A DNA stretch of 64,000 nt from Candidatus Tectimicrobiota bacterium (GCA_026005175.1 BPKO01000001.1:124001-188000); one strand, 5' to 3'. Counted from the stretch's first letter, positions 19,602-29,973 are shown. Program-made: numbers and translations. The notes: generated by a model from the letters alone, not told the origin.

Positions 19602-21431
19602 GTGCGTCTCGCGCGGGAAGGGATCACCAAGTACATCGGCTTGCTGCTCGTCGTTGGGGCACTGGCGGCCATTGCCGGCACCGGCGCTTTGCTGCTGCGC
19701 TTCGAGCAGCAGCAGCGCACCGATGCCCTGCGCCAGCACGGCCTCACCTTGGCCCGCGTGCTGGCCCGCGCCGCTTCTTCCCTCCTGGAGGCCGGGCGCC
19801 TTGAGGACCTGCAGCGCCTGCTGCAGACCCTGCACGATCCTGCGGTGCGCTTCTGCGCCGTGGTGGATACCACGGGCCGCATCGTGGCGCACAGCGACGC
19901 CCGCCGCCGCGGCCAGCCCTATACGCCGGCTCCGGCAGCCAGGCCGGCTTCGCCGGTAGCGCCGGTGATCACGGCCGTGCAGGGGGAGTGGCACGTGGCG
20001 ATGCCGCTCCTTACCGCCGAAGGGTATGCCGGCACGGTGCAGCTGCGGCTGCGCGCCCCGACCCTGGAGGACAGCTTGCGGCGCCTGGCCGCCCACGTGG
20101 CGCCGCTGGCCCTGGTGATTTTTGCCCTGGTGCCGGTGGTTTACTACGGCCTGCGCCTGCTGCTGCGCCCGCTGCACCAGCTCAGCGCCAGGCTGGCCGC
20201 GCTGCCCACCGCCGAGGCGGCCTCACCGCTGGCCCTGCCCGCCGCCGGCGAAGTGGGAGAGCTGGTGCGGCAGTGGAACGAATTCGTGAGGCACGTGCAG
20301 GCTTCGGTGAGCACCCTCAAGGAAGCCAACTTCGAGCTGGAGCTCACGGCGAGCGTCGTGGCTTACGAAAAGCGCCGGCTGGAGCTGGTGCTCGACAGCC
20401 TGAGCGATGCCCTGGTCATTACCGACGCCGCGGCGCGCGTGGTCTTTGCCAACAAGATCACCGCCCGCCTGCTGCAAGTGCCGCGCGAGCAGCTGCACGG
20501 GCGCTTGCTGCCGGAGTGCTGCAACCACCCGGAACTCCGCGCCTTGCTGCAAGAGCGCCACGAACTGGGGCAGACGGCGGGGGTGCGCAGCCGCGAAGTG
20601 CGCTTCGAGGCCTATCCCAGCGAGACGTTCAGAGCCACCCTGGCTGCCGTGGTCGACGGCGACGAGCAGCTGGTTGGCTACTTCCTGCTGGTTCGCAACA
20701 TCACCCAGCAGAAGCTCGCCGAGCAGGCGCGCAGCGAGTTCATCTCCGCCGTGGCCCACGAGCTGAAAAATCCGCTTTCCACCATCAAGTCCTACGTCGA
20801 GCTGCTTACCAACCAGGTCATCGAAGACCGGCAAACCACCGTCGAGTTTTACAACACCATCAACGACGAGACGGATCGCATGACGCGGCTCATCGACAAC
20901 CTCCTCAGCCTCTCCAAAATCGAGCTGGGCCTGCTGCAAGTCAAGCCCTCTCGCGTGCGCTTGAAGCAGCTGCTTGCCGACTGCGTGCAGGCGGTCGAGT
21001 CGCAGGCGGTGGCCAAGGGCATTACCCTGCGCCTGCAGCTGGCAGACAAGCTCTCGGCCATCGATGTCGATAAGGATCTCCTGGGAGTGGTGGTCTTGAA
21101 CCTGCTGAGCAACGCCTTGAAGTATACGCCTGCCGGGGGAGAGGTCACTCTTCTGGCCGAAGAAAGCGAGGAAGAGGTCCGCATCGAGGTGCGCGACACC
21201 GGCATCGGCATTGCCGAGGAGGACCTGCCGCACATCTTCGAGCGCTTTTATCGCGGCCGCAACGGAGAAAAAACGCCAGGCAGCGGCCTGGGGCTGGCGC
21301 TGGCGCAGCAGATCGCGCAGCTGCACGGCGGCACCCTGACGGTGAGCAGCCAGCCGCAGCAAGGCAGCCAGTTCACCCTTATTCTGCCGCGGGCGCCGCA
21401 CCCTTCCCCGACCACGGAGAGCTGGAGGTAG
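19602..21431 (+). CDS. Membrane sensor histidine kinase (HAMP, PAS, HisKA, HATPase)
   Basis: EFISAVAHELKNPLSTIKSYVELL...VVLNLLSNALKYTPAGGEV...DLPHIFERFYRGRNGEKTPGSGLGLALAQQI. Confidence 0.9.
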   Translation: MRLAREGITKYIGLLLVVGALAAIAGTGALLLRFEQQQRTDALRQHGLTLARVLARAASSLLEAGRLEDLQRLLQTLHDPAVRFCAVVDTTGRIVAHSDARRRGQPYTPAPAARPASPVAPVITAVQGEWHVAMPLLTAEGYAGTVQLRLRAPTLEDSLRRLAAHVAPLALVIFALVPVVYYGLRLLLRPLHQLSARLAALPTAEAASPLALPAAGEVGELVRQWNEFVRHVQASVSTLKEANFELELTASVVAYEKRRLELVLDSLSDALVITDAAARVVFANKITARLLQVPREQLHGRLLPECCNHPELRALLQERHELGQTAGVRSREVRFEAYPSETFRATLAAVVDGDEQLVGYFLLVRNITQQKLAEQARSEFISAVAHELKNPLSTIKSYVELLTNQVIEDRQTTVEFYNTINDETDRMTRLIDNLLSLSKIELGLLQVKPSRVRLKQLLADCVQAVESQAVAKGITLRLQLADKLSAIDVDKDLLGVVVLNLLSNALKYTPAGGEVTLLAEESEEEVRIEVRDTGIGIAEEDLPHIFERFYRGRNGEKTPGSGLGLALAQQIAQLHGGTLTVSSQPQQGSQFTLILPRAPHPSPTTESWR

Positions 21432-21432
21432 T

Positions 21433-21831
21433 GTGGTGAAGGTGCTGATCGTCGACGACGAGCCTTACATCCTTCGCGCCCTGACGCTCTTGCTGCAAAA
21501 AGAAGGCTACGAGGTGAGCGTGGCCCACAACGGCACCGAGGGACTGGCCAAGCTCGAAGCCGAGCGCCCCGAGGTGGCCATTGTCGACGTCATGATGCCC
21601 GGCATGGACGGGCTGGAGCTGCTGCAGCGCTGGCACGCCCAAGGCGCCGAGGCGGCACGCACGCGCTTTTTCTTGCTCACCGCCTCCTGTGAGGAGCGCA
21701 TTACCGCCTACGTGGCGCGCTGTGACAACGTGCACCTGATCGCCAAGCCTTTTAGTCCCAGCGCCGTGGTGCGCCTGGTGCGCGACGCCACGCGCCCGCG
21801 CACGGCGGTGCGCCCAGCATCGCCTGCCTGA
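21433..21831 (+). CDS. Response regulator receiver protein
   Basis: VKVLIVDDEPYILRALTLLLQKEGYEV...AIVDVMMPGMDGLELLQRW. Confidence 0.9.
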   Translation: MVKVLIVDDEPYILRALTLLLQKEGYEVSVAHNGTEGLAKLEAERPEVAIVDVMMPGMDGLELLQRWHAQGAEAARTRFFLLTASCEERITAYVARCDNVHLIAKPFSPSAVVRLVRDATRPRTAVRPASPA

Positions 21832-21840
21832 GGAGGCGCG

Positions 21841-23872
21841 ATGGACTTTGCTCGCCTGTCGCTGCCCCAAGTCCTTGACCTCGAGCGGTTTGCCCGCCTT
21901 GCCGGCGCCTTGCGGGCTTGTGAGTTGGGGCTTGAGCTTTACGACGCCACCGGCCGCGTCGTCGTGCCGCTGCCCAAGGATGCCGGCCCTTGCGGGCAAG
22001 CCGAGGGCTGCCCGCAGGCGCGCCGGGAGTTGGCCGCGGCGGTGGTGCGGGCGCGCGCGGCGCAAACGCAGCCGTGTGCGCCGCAGGGGCTGCTGGTGGG
22101 CGTGCCGGTGCAGCCCTTTACCACCTGCCTTGGGGCCCTGGTGGCCTGCCGCCCCGCCGCGCCTGCCGCGGTGGCCGCAGCGACAGTGGCCTTGCTAGAG
22201 CAGTTGCTGGAACAGAGCGTCACGGTGGCGGTGCAGCAGCTGGAAATCGAGAACCTGGCCAGCGAGCTGCTGGCACGCTATGAGCAGCTCACCTTTCTTT
22301 TCGATCTGGGCCGCTTCGTCAACCCGGCCGACGAGCCGGCCCGCGTCTTTGACCTCGTTACGCGCCAGCTGCTGCGGCTTTACGATGCCTCCTACGTGGC
22401 GACCGTCTTCCATCGCGGCGCCATTCGCCAGTTTGCCGTCGCCGAAGGCAGCCAGGCTCAGGCGGCGCTGGCCGCCGAGGCGCAGCGGCTCTGCCAGCAC
22501 CTGGCGGAGCGCGTCCAGGCTTGCCGGCGTGTCATCGTCCTCAACGACTTACGGGCGCTGGCCTGGGAGCCCCCCCTGCGCTTTACCGCCGTGCTTGCCG
22601 CCCCCATCCTGGTCGACGAGCAGTGCTACGGCACCCTCAACCTGCTGGCCACCGCTCCTGAGCGGCCCTTCCTCAACGGCGACATTGCCCTGCTCGAGCT
22701 GGTGAGCAAGCAGGTAGGCATTTTCCTGGAAAACCACCGCCTCTACGAGCGCCTGGCCGCCTTTCACCAAGCGCAGAAAATGGAGGCCCTGGGGCGGCTG
22801 GCCGGCGGCATTGCCCACGACTTCAACAACATTCTTTCGGCCATCCTCGGCTATGGCGAGATGCTGCGCGACGACCTGCCCGAAGGCAGCGGGTTGCGGG
22901 AAAACGCCGTGCGCCTCCTGCAGGCTGCCGAGCGCGCCAAGGCCCTGGTGCAGCAGATCCTCTCCTTTAGCCGCCAGCAGAAGCCGGCCCGGCAGCGCGT
23001 GTCGCTGGTGGAAGTCGCGCAAGAAGCGCTGGCGCTTTTGCGGCCCTCGTTGCCCGAGACCATCGCCCTGCGGCACCGCTTCGAGACCGCGCCGGCCACG
23101 GTGCTTGGCGATCCCACGCAGCTCCATCAGGTCCTCATGAACCTCTGTACCAACGCCGTGCAGGCCATGCGCGAGGGGGGTGGGGTGCTGGAGGTGGGGC
23201 CTGGAGCTCGTCGACCTCGACGCCGAGGCGGCGGCTCGCCAGGGCGTGCCGCCGGGTGCCTACATTTGCCTGGCGGTCAGTGACACCGGCTGCGGCATGC
23301 CACCAGAGGTGCTTGAACGCATTTTCGAGCCCTTCTTTACCACCAAGCCCGCCGGGCAGGGAACCGGCATGGGCTTGGCGGTGGTCCACGGCATTGTGCA
23401 AAGCTATGGAGGAACCATCACCGTGGCCAGCACCCCAGGTCAGGGCACCACCTTCCGGCTCTTTTTCCCCACCGTGGGCGAGGAAGCGGCCGCGGCAGCG
23501 CCGGCGGCTCCCAAACGCATCTTGCTCGTCGACGACGACGAGCACGTCCTTGGCGTGGCGCGCCAGATGCTCGAGCGGCTAGGCTACACGGTCGCGGCCT
23601 TCTCGAGCAGCGTGGCGGCGCTGGAAGCGTTTCGCCAGCAGCCTCAGGCCTTCGATGCCGTGCTCACCGATCAGAGGATGCCCGAGCTTACCGGGGAGGC
23701 TCTGACACGCGAGCTGCTGCGCCTGCGTCCCGGCATTCCCGTTGTTTTGATGACCGGCTGCGCGCAGGCCTTTACCGAAGAGCAGGCACGTGCTGCCGGC
23801 ATTCGTGCTTATTTGACCAAGCCGATTACCTTGCAGGTGCTCGGAGAAACCCTGGCACACCTCCTGGAGTGA
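21841..23872 (+). CDS. GAF hybrid sensor histidine kinase with C-terminal receiver, apparent +1 frameshift near 23200
   Basis: KMEALGRLAGGIAHDFNNILSAILGYGEML; remainder in ORF 23180..23872 (VSDTGCGMPPEVLERIFEPFFTTKPAGQGTGMGLAVVHGIV + RILLVDDDEHVLGVARQMLERLGY). Confidence 0.85.
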
Positions 23873-23912
23873 CGGAAGTGCGTCGAGGCCGCAGAGGAGA
23901 GGAAACAGCGGG

Positions 23913-26045
23913 ATGCACCCTCAGCCGGAACGGATCCTGAGACCGCTGGGAAGCAGGCGGCCGGAGCCCGCGGCCACGCTGCTCGTGGTGGAAGACGACG
24001 AGCTGCACCGCGACATGTTTTGCAAGCGCTTGCAGCGCGAGGGCTTTAGCGTCTTTGCCGTGGCCAACGGCCAGCAGGCCCTGGCCGCCGTCGAGCGCCA
24101 GAAGTTCGATCTCGTGCTGCTCGACGTCAGCATGCCCGGACTTGACGGCTTTGCGGTGCTGCAGCTGCTGCGCCAGCGCTTTTCGGCTTCGCAGCTACCG
24201 GTGATCATGGTCACTGCCCAGCAAGCCAGCGCCGACACAGTGCGGGCCCTGGAGCTGGGGGCTAACGACTACGTTACCAAGCCCCTGGACTTCGCCGTGG
24301 CCCTGGCCCGCATTCGCACCCAGCTGGCGCGCCAGCGGGCCGAAGAAGCGCTGCGCTACAGCGAGGAGCGCTACGCCCTGGCCATGCAGGGCGCCAACGA
24401 CGGCCTCTGGGACTGGGACCTGCGTACCCAGGAGATCTACTTTTCGCCGCGCTGGAAAGCGCTGCTGGGCTATGCCGAGCACGAAATCGGCTGCCAGCCG
24501 CAGGAGTGGTTCCGGCGCGTGCACCCCGACGACCTGGAGCGGCTGCAGGCGAGCATCCGGGACCACCTCAAGGGGGTCACCCCTCACCTGGAAAACGAGC
24601 ACCGCATGCAGCACCGCGACGGCACGTACCGCTGGATGCGCTGCCGGGGCCTGGCGGTGCGCGACGCGCAAGGCGAGCCCTACCGCATGGCCGGCTCGCT
24701 GAGCGACATCACCGAAAGCAAGGTCATCGACGCCCTCACCGGCCTGCCCAACCGGCTGCTGTTCCTCGACCGCGTGGGCCAAGCCCTGGAGCGGGCCAGG
24801 CGGCGGGAAGAGGGGCTCTGTGCCGTGCTGCTGCTCGACTTGCACCGCTTCAAGGTGGTCAACGACAGCCTCGGGCACGCAGCGGGCGATCAGCTGCTCA
24901 ATACCGTGGCGCGGCGCCTGCTAGTGGCCCTGCGCAGCGGCGATACCGTGGCGCGCCTGGGCCCTGAGCACACCGTGGCGCGCCTGGGCGGGGACGAGTT
25001 CGCCGTTCTCCTGGAGGACATCCGCCAGGCCAGCGACGCCACCCGCGTCGCCGAGCGCATCCTGAGCCAGCTGGCCACCCCGGTGACCCTCGAAGGCCAC
25101 GAGCTTTTCCCCATGGTGAGCATTGGCATTGCCACCAGCACGCCGCAGCACCGCTATCCCGAGGAGCTGCTGCGCGATGCCGACATTGCCCTGCACCGGG
25201 CCAAAGCCAACAGCCACACCCGCTACGAGGTCTTCGACACCACCATGCACGCCAGCACGCTGGCACGCTTGCAGCTGGAGACCGACTTGCGCCTGGCCCT
25301 TGAGCGGCAAGAGTTCTGCGTCTACTACCAGCCCATCGTGTCGCTTGCCACCGGGCATATTGCCGGCTTCGAGGCGCTGGTGCGCTGGCAGCACCCTAAG
25401 CGTGGCCTCGTCTCGCCGGCAGAGTTCGTGCCGGTGGCCGAAGAGACCGGCCTCATCGTGCGCATCGACCAGTGGGTGCTGCGCGAGGCGTGCCGTCAGC
25501 TGCTCGCCTGGCAGGCGCAGTTTCCGCAGCAACCCCGCCTGCAAATGAGCGTTAACCTCTCGGCTCTGCAGTTTCGCCGCACCGACCTCGTCGACCTCAT
25601 CGGCGACACCCTGCAAGAGTTCGGCCTGGCTCCCCAGAGCGTCAAGCTGGAAATCACCGAGAGCATGATCATGGACGATGCCACGGCGGCCACCAGCAGC
25701 CTGGAGCGCCTGCACGCGCGGGGCATCCAGCTGTGCATCGACGACTTTGGCACCGGCTTTTCGTCGCTTAGCTACTTGCACCGCTTCCCCTTCAAGACGC
25801 TGAAAGTCGACAAGAGCTTCGTCAGCTGCCTCGGCACCAGCAACGAAAGCGCCGAAATCGTGCGCACCATCGTCACCCTTGCCCACCACCTGGGCATGGA
25901 GGTGATCGCCGAGGGCATCGAGACCGCCGAGCAGCTCGCCTACCTCAAGTCGCTCGGCTGCGAGTACGGCCAGGGGTACTACTTCGCCCGTCCCCTGACC
26001 GCAGAAGCGGCCACCGCCTTGCTGGCCGCTGCTCCCCGCTGGTAG
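23913..26045 (+). CDS. Receiver-PAS-GGDEF-EAL protein (c-di-GMP turnover)
   Basis: Receiver TLLVVEDDELHRDMF; GGDEF motif RLGGDEFAVLLED; EAL region FEALVRWQHPKRGLVSPAEFVPVAEETGLI. Confidence 0.93.
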   Translation: MHPQPERILRPLGSRRPEPAATLLVVEDDELHRDMFCKRLQREGFSVFAVANGQQALAAVERQKFDLVLLDVSMPGLDGFAVLQLLRQRFSASQLPVIMVTAQQASADTVRALELGANDYVTKPLDFAVALARIRTQLARQRAEEALRYSEERYALAMQGANDGLWDWDLRTQEIYFSPRWKALLGYAEHEIGCQPQEWFRRVHPDDLERLQASIRDHLKGVTPHLENEHRMQHRDGTYRWMRCRGLAVRDAQGEPYRMAGSLSDITESKVIDALTGLPNRLLFLDRVGQALERARRREEGLCAVLLLDLHRFKVVNDSLGHAAGDQLLNTVARRLLVALRSGDTVARLGPEHTVARLGGDEFAVLLEDIRQASDATRVAERILSQLATPVTLEGHELFPMVSIGIATSTPQHRYPEELLRDADIALHRAKANSHTRYEVFDTTMHASTLARLQLETDLRLALERQEFCVYYQPIVSLATGHIAGFEALVRWQHPKRGLVSPAEFVPVAEETGLIVRIDQWVLREACRQLLAWQAQFPQQPRLQMSVNLSALQFRRTDLVDLIGDTLQEFGLAPQSVKLEITESMIMDDATAATSSLERLHARGIQLCIDDFGTGFSSLSYLHRFPFKTLKVDKSFVSCLGTSNESAEIVRTIVTLAHHLGMEVIAEGIETAEQLAYLKSLGCEYGQGYYFARPLTAEAATALLAAAPRW

Positions 26046-26140
26046 TCCCCCGTCTCAGCGGCGAGAAGCCGGTCTTGGCGGCCGGACCCCTGCTGCCTGC
26101 CCTGGCCAGACAACCCCAGAAAAATCAAGCATCTGCTTTT

Positions 26141-26156
26141 TGGCACGGGATGTGCT
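26141..26156 (+). promoter_or_regulatory. Candidate sigma-54 promoter 1
   Basis: TGGCACGGGATGTGCT vs consensus TGGCACGNNNNTTGCW, one mismatch. Confidence 0.5.
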
Positions 26157-26164
26157 TCCCTACA

Positions 26165-26430
26165 GGAGTGCTGTCCCGGACTCGCAGGTTTTCCTGCGAG
26201 ACGCCGCGGGCAGCACCGATGGTGTTGTTGGTGTTCCCTCCCTGCGTGCCCGCCGTGTCTTCGGGGGCTGCAGCCCCTGAAGACACGGTTCGCACGCCGC
26301 TTCCTGGCAAGGCCCGGCGCCCCTTGTGGCCCGTCTGCCCTAGGCCACGCCCGTCCCAGCTGGGTCGGCCGCGACCCAGACAGTCGAGTTGCCCGCCCCG
26401 GCGCCGCGCGTTTTCCTGCCCTTGCTGTTC
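26165..26430 (+). ncRNA. Hairpin-rich intergenic region, candidate structured RNA
   Basis: Hairpins CTCGCAGG-TTTT-CCTGCGAG (inside GCTG.CCCG/CGGGCAGC), a 36-bp near-palindrome CCGTGTCTTCGGGGGCTGCAGCCCCTGAAGACACGG, and CTGGGTCG-GCCG-CGACCCAG; bounded by two sigma-54-like promoters. Confidence 0.35.
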
Positions 26431-26446
26431 TGGCACGGTTTTTGCT
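26431..26446 (+). promoter_or_regulatory. Candidate sigma-54 promoter 2
   Basis: TGGCACGGTTTTTGCT, exact match to TGGCACGNNNNTTGCW. Confidence 0.65.
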
Positions 26447-26487
26447 TTCTCTGGCCCTGCAACGCGCGAAGCCTGGGAGAGAAACGC

Positions 26488-26670
26488 ATGTCCAGGGCGA
26501 TGAATGGCGAATGGCGGGCGACGAAAGGCTGGGACTTTCGAGACAAACGTGACGTAGGCACGCCACGGCTTGGCGTGCTCGTGCTTTGGGGGCTGGCCCT
26601 GCTGGTGTCCTGGTTGCTGGCGCTGGGCGTGGTCAAGCTCGTCGAGCTGGGGCGGGCGGCACTGCGCTAG
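26488..26670 (+). CDS. Small (about 60 aa) putative single-pass membrane protein
   Basis: MSRAMNGEWRATKGWDFRDKRDVGTPRLGVLVLWGLALLVSWLLALGVVKLVELGRAALR, about 40 nt downstream of sigma-54 candidate 2. Confidence 0.5.
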   Translation: MSRAMNGEWRATKGWDFRDKRDVGTPRLGVLVLWGLALLVSWLLALGVVKLVELGRAALR

Positions 26671-26700
26671 GCGTGAGCATGCGGCGCCACGAGCGGCTGC

Positions 26701-26907
26701 TCAGGTGAGAATTACCTCGATTTCGTAACGCTCGCGCCTGCCGGAGCGGGCTTTGTCGACTTCTGCGTGACCCATCCCGCTGGCCAGAGCGGCTTCGATC
26801 GCCCGCTTTAAAGCCAGCAGTCCTTCTTCGTTACCGATCAGGGTGAGCTTGTCGGTGTCCTCGTCCAAGACGTAGGCCACCACGAGCAACGATGCTGGGG
26901 TCATCCT
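26701..26907 (-). CDS. Hypothetical protein (68 aa)
   Basis: MTPASLLVVAYVLDEDTDKLTLIGNEEGLLALKRAIEAALASGMGHAEVDKARSGRRERYEIEVILT. Confidence 0.5.
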   Translation of the reverse strand, partial: RMTPASLLVVAYVLDEDTDKLTLIGNEEGLLALKRAIEAALASGMGHAEVDKARSGRRERYEIEVILT

Positions 26908-27061
26908 TCCTTTCTCCGCTACGGCGTCGCCTTGCAGGGAGCGCCCGCCCCCACGGGTCCTCCCCGCGCCGAAGGTTCCCTGCCCGGGGTGGGTCGCGGT
27001 ACAATGAGCCGTCGCGCCGAAGTCTGAGTTGCGGGCATCGCCCCGCAGAGGAGGAGCCGCC

Positions 27062-27322
27062 ATGACCACATGGGACCACTTGCTGTACAACCCGGGGCAG
27101 GAAGACTGGTTCGTCGCCCTGGAGCGGGCTGCCGACATTGCCGCTTTTATCAGCAGCTGGGCGTTTGCCACCGTCGAGCGGGGAAAAGAAGTCGACGAGG
27201 CGGCCCTGGCCGGCCTGGGCCGGCTGGCCACCATGCTCGAGCGCACCCTGCGCTACGTCATGGAGCACGAGCGCCGGCGCCTGGTGCCCGGCCGCGCCGG
27301 GGTATTGGGCAGTGAGGCCTGA
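27062..27322 (+). CDS. Hypothetical protein
   Basis: MTTWDHLLYNPGQEDWFVALERAADIAAFISSWAFATVERGKEVDEAALAGLGRLATMLERTLRYVMEHERRR. Confidence 0.5.
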   Translation: MTTWDHLLYNPGQEDWFVALERAADIAAFISSWAFATVERGKEVDEAALAGLGRLATMLERTLRYVMEHERRRLVPGRAGVLGSEA

Positions 27323-27381
27323 ACGCGGCAGCCCCCCATGGCTGGCAGGCGAGGCGCCAGGCTCTGGAGGTTGTTTTGGTC

Positions 27382-29973
27382 TCATGCCCCGGCGCCTTTG
27401 GCGCGCACGATGACCCGCACCGAGCGGGCAGGATCCAGGTACGTCTGGGCGACCCGCTGCACCTCGGCGGCGGTGACTTCCTGAATGGCACGGCGGTAGT
27501 CGCGAAAGGCGTCCCATTTACCTAGCTGCAGTTCGCCAAGGCCATAGACGGCAGTGCGCTGGCTGGTGGCCTGCAGGCTGATGTCGAGCACCCCTTCCAG
27601 GTACGTTTTGGCCCGCTCCAGCTCCGCGGCGGTAACCCCGTTTTCCTGCACGTCGCGGAGCACCTGCTCGAAGGCTTGCAAGGCTTCGGCTTCCTTTTCC
27701 GGGCTACACCCGATGTAGAGCACCAAAAAGCCGGGGTCGACAGGATAAGCGTCGAAGCTAGTGACCACGTACGCCAGGCTTTTCTTGTCGCGCAGCTCGA
27801 CGAACAGCCGCCCGCCCATGCCGCCCAGCACAGTATCGAGCACGTGCAGGGAATAGCGGTCGGGATGGCGCACGGTGACGGTGGGGAACCCCCAGACGAT
27901 GTGCGTCTGCTGGCCCTCCACCTCGAGGATGCGCTCTACCAGCTCCGCCCGCTGCGGCACCGGCGGGGGCGGGGGCAGGGTCACGGCCATGTCGGTAAAC
28001 AGGCGCGGCGGGGCCAGGCGCTCCAAGAGCGCCAAGACCTCGTCGGCGGTCACGTCGCCCACCACCGCGATCACCAGGCGGTCGGGGCGCAGGTGGGCGC
28101 GGTGGAAAAGGAGCAGGTCGTCGCGGCTTACTGCGCTCAAGCCCTCAGGCAAGCCCACACTCAGGTGGTTGTAGGGATGCTTGCCGTAAAACGTCTGCAA
28201 GAAGTACTGCATGGCGAAGCGGAAGCGATTTTCCTGGAGGCTGTCGAGTTCACGCAGCTGGTCGCTGCGCTCGCGCTCCACTTCCTTGTCGGGGAAGGCC
28301 GGGTCGGTGAGGACGTCGAAGTAAAGGGCCAGGCCGTCGGCAAAGGTCTCTTTGAGGAAGCGGGCGCTGAGCTGCACGCTGTCGCGGTCGCTCGAGGCAT
28401 TCAGCGTCGCCCCCAGGCGGTCCACCTCGCGCTCGACTTCTGCCGCGCTGTAGACGCTGGTGCCGCGGTCCCACACTGCCGCCAGCAGCTGTGCCAGGCC
28501 TTCTTTGCCGGCGGGTTCGGCCCGCTGGCCGCCGTCAAGAAGGGTGCGAATGGAGACCAGCGGCGCCTTGCGGTCGGTTTGCACCAGGAGCCGGGCGCCG
28601 CCAGGCAGCGGCACCACGGTCACCTCGGCCGCCGCGGCGCGGCCGGAAACGGCAAACCGCCGCCCCCTGGTGTCTCCTTGCGCCCAGGCGAGCACTGTGT
28701 CGGCGGCAGGCAGCGACGAGCCGCTGGGCATGAGCACCGCTACGTTGGCCCGCTGGGGAGCGAGCACCGCCGCGGCGGCCTGCTGCAAGTCGTCGCGCGT
28801 CAGCGCCTCGACGGCGGCAATGTAGCGCTGGTCGTAGTTGGGATCGTCGTAGACGCGGGCAAAGCGGCCCAGCTGGTCGGCAATGCCCTGGTAGGTTTCC
28901 CTGGCATGCACGAAGTGGCTGATGAGGCGAGTCTTGGCCGCGGTCAGTTCGTGGTCGCTCAGCGCCAGCGCCGGCTGGTGGGCCTGCCGCATGAGGGTGC
29001 GCACCACCTGCGGCACCTGCTCGGGGAGGCAACTGGCCCCGAGCACGAAGAGCCCCGGGTCGAGGGGCGTGTAGTTGTAGGCGTAGACTTCGTGCGCCAG
29101 CTCTTGCCGGCGCTTGAGCTCAGTAAACAGCACCGAGTTGTAGCCACTGCCCAACACGTCGCTGAGGAGATCCAGGGCCGGCGCCAGAGGGTCGGCAGCC
29201 GCCACCGAGGGGAAGGCGATTTCGACGCGTGCCAGCTCGGCAGGAAAGGCAAAAGCCAGGGCGCGGGGAGCCGTCTGCGGCGGCTCGGCAGGGCGCGGCC
29301 GCGGCGGCAAGGAACGGGCCGGGGCGCCGCCAAAGCGCTCGGCAATCGCTTGCTGCAGCGCGCCGCGGTCAAAGTCGCCCACCGCCACCAGAATCATGTT
29401 GTTGGGGGCGTACCAGGTGGTAAAAATCTCCAGCATGTCCTGGCGGGTGAGGCGGCGCACCGTGTCGGCAAAGCCGATGATGGGACGGCGGTAAGGATGG
29501 GTGGTAAAGGCCAGGGCAAAAAGGCGCTCGGTGACCTCGCGGTCGGGGTTGTCCTTGCCGCGGCGCAGCTCTTCGAGCACCACTTCTTTTTCGCGCTCGA
29601 GCTCGGTGGGGTCAAACAGGGAGTGCAGCACGGCGTCGCTGAGCACGTCGAACCCTGTCTGCCAGAAGCGGCTGGCGATGGTAACGTGGTAGACGGTCTC
29701 GTCGTAGCTTGTCCAGGCGTTGACCACCCCGCCGGCGCCCTCGATGAGGGCGGCGATTTCGCCGTGCGGAAAGCGTTCGGTGCCCTTGAACAGCATGTGC
29801 TCAAAGACGTGAGCAATGCCGGCAACGCGGGCCTCTTCGTCGGCGCTGCCAAAGCGCACCCAGGTCTGCAGGGCCACCACCGGGGCGCTGTGGTCTTCGA
29901 GCAGCACCACCTGCAGGCCGTTGGCCAGGGTCATGGTTTCGGCACGGGGAGCGGGGTGGACGCCAGTGGGCAT
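27382..29973 (-). CDS. M16 family zinc peptidase, tandem M16 domains
   Basis: HVFEHMLFKGTERFPHGEIAALIEGAGGVVNAWTSYDETVYH (HxxEH); second M16 unit downstream; start ATG 29973. Confidence 0.92.
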   Translation of the reverse strand: MPTGVHPAPRAETMTLANGLQVVLLEDHSAPVVALQTWVRFGSADEEARVAGIAHVFEHMLFKGTERFPHGEIAALIEGAGGVVNAWTSYDETVYHVTIASRFWQTGFDVLSDAVLHSLFDPTELEREKEVVLEELRRGKDNPDREVTERLFALAFTTHPYRRPIIGFADTVRRLTRQDMLEIFTTWYAPNNMILVAVGDFDRGALQQAIAERFGGAPARSLPPRPRPAEPPQTAPRALAFAFPAELARVEIAFPSVAAADPLAPALDLLSDVLGSGYNSVLFTELKRRQELAHEVYAYNYTPLDPGLFVLGASCLPEQVPQVVRTLMRQAHQPALALSDHELTAAKTRLISHFVHARETYQGIADQLGRFARVYDDPNYDQRYIAAVEALTRDDLQQAAAAVLAPQRANVAVLMPSGSSLPAADTVLAWAQGDTRGRRFAVSGRAAAAEVTVVPLPGGARLLVQTDRKAPLVSIRTLLDGGQRAEPAGKEGLAQLLAAVWDRGTSVYSAAEVEREVDRLGATLNASSDRDSVQLSARFLKETFADGLALYFDVLTDPAFPDKEVERERSDQLRELDSLQENRFRFAMQYFLQTFYGKHPYNHLSVGLPEGLSAVSRDDLLLFHRAHLRPDRLVIAVVGDVTADEVLALLERLAPPRLFTDMAVTLPPPPPVPQRAELVERILEVEGQQTHIVWGFPTVTVRHPDRYSLHVLDTVLGGMGGRLFVELRDKKSLAYVVTSFDAYPVDPGFLVLYIGCSPEKEAEALQAFEQVLRDVQENGVTAAELERAKTYLEGVLDISLQATSQRTAVYGLGELQLGKWDAFRDYRRAIQEVTAAEVQRVAQTYLDPARSVRVIVRAKGAGA

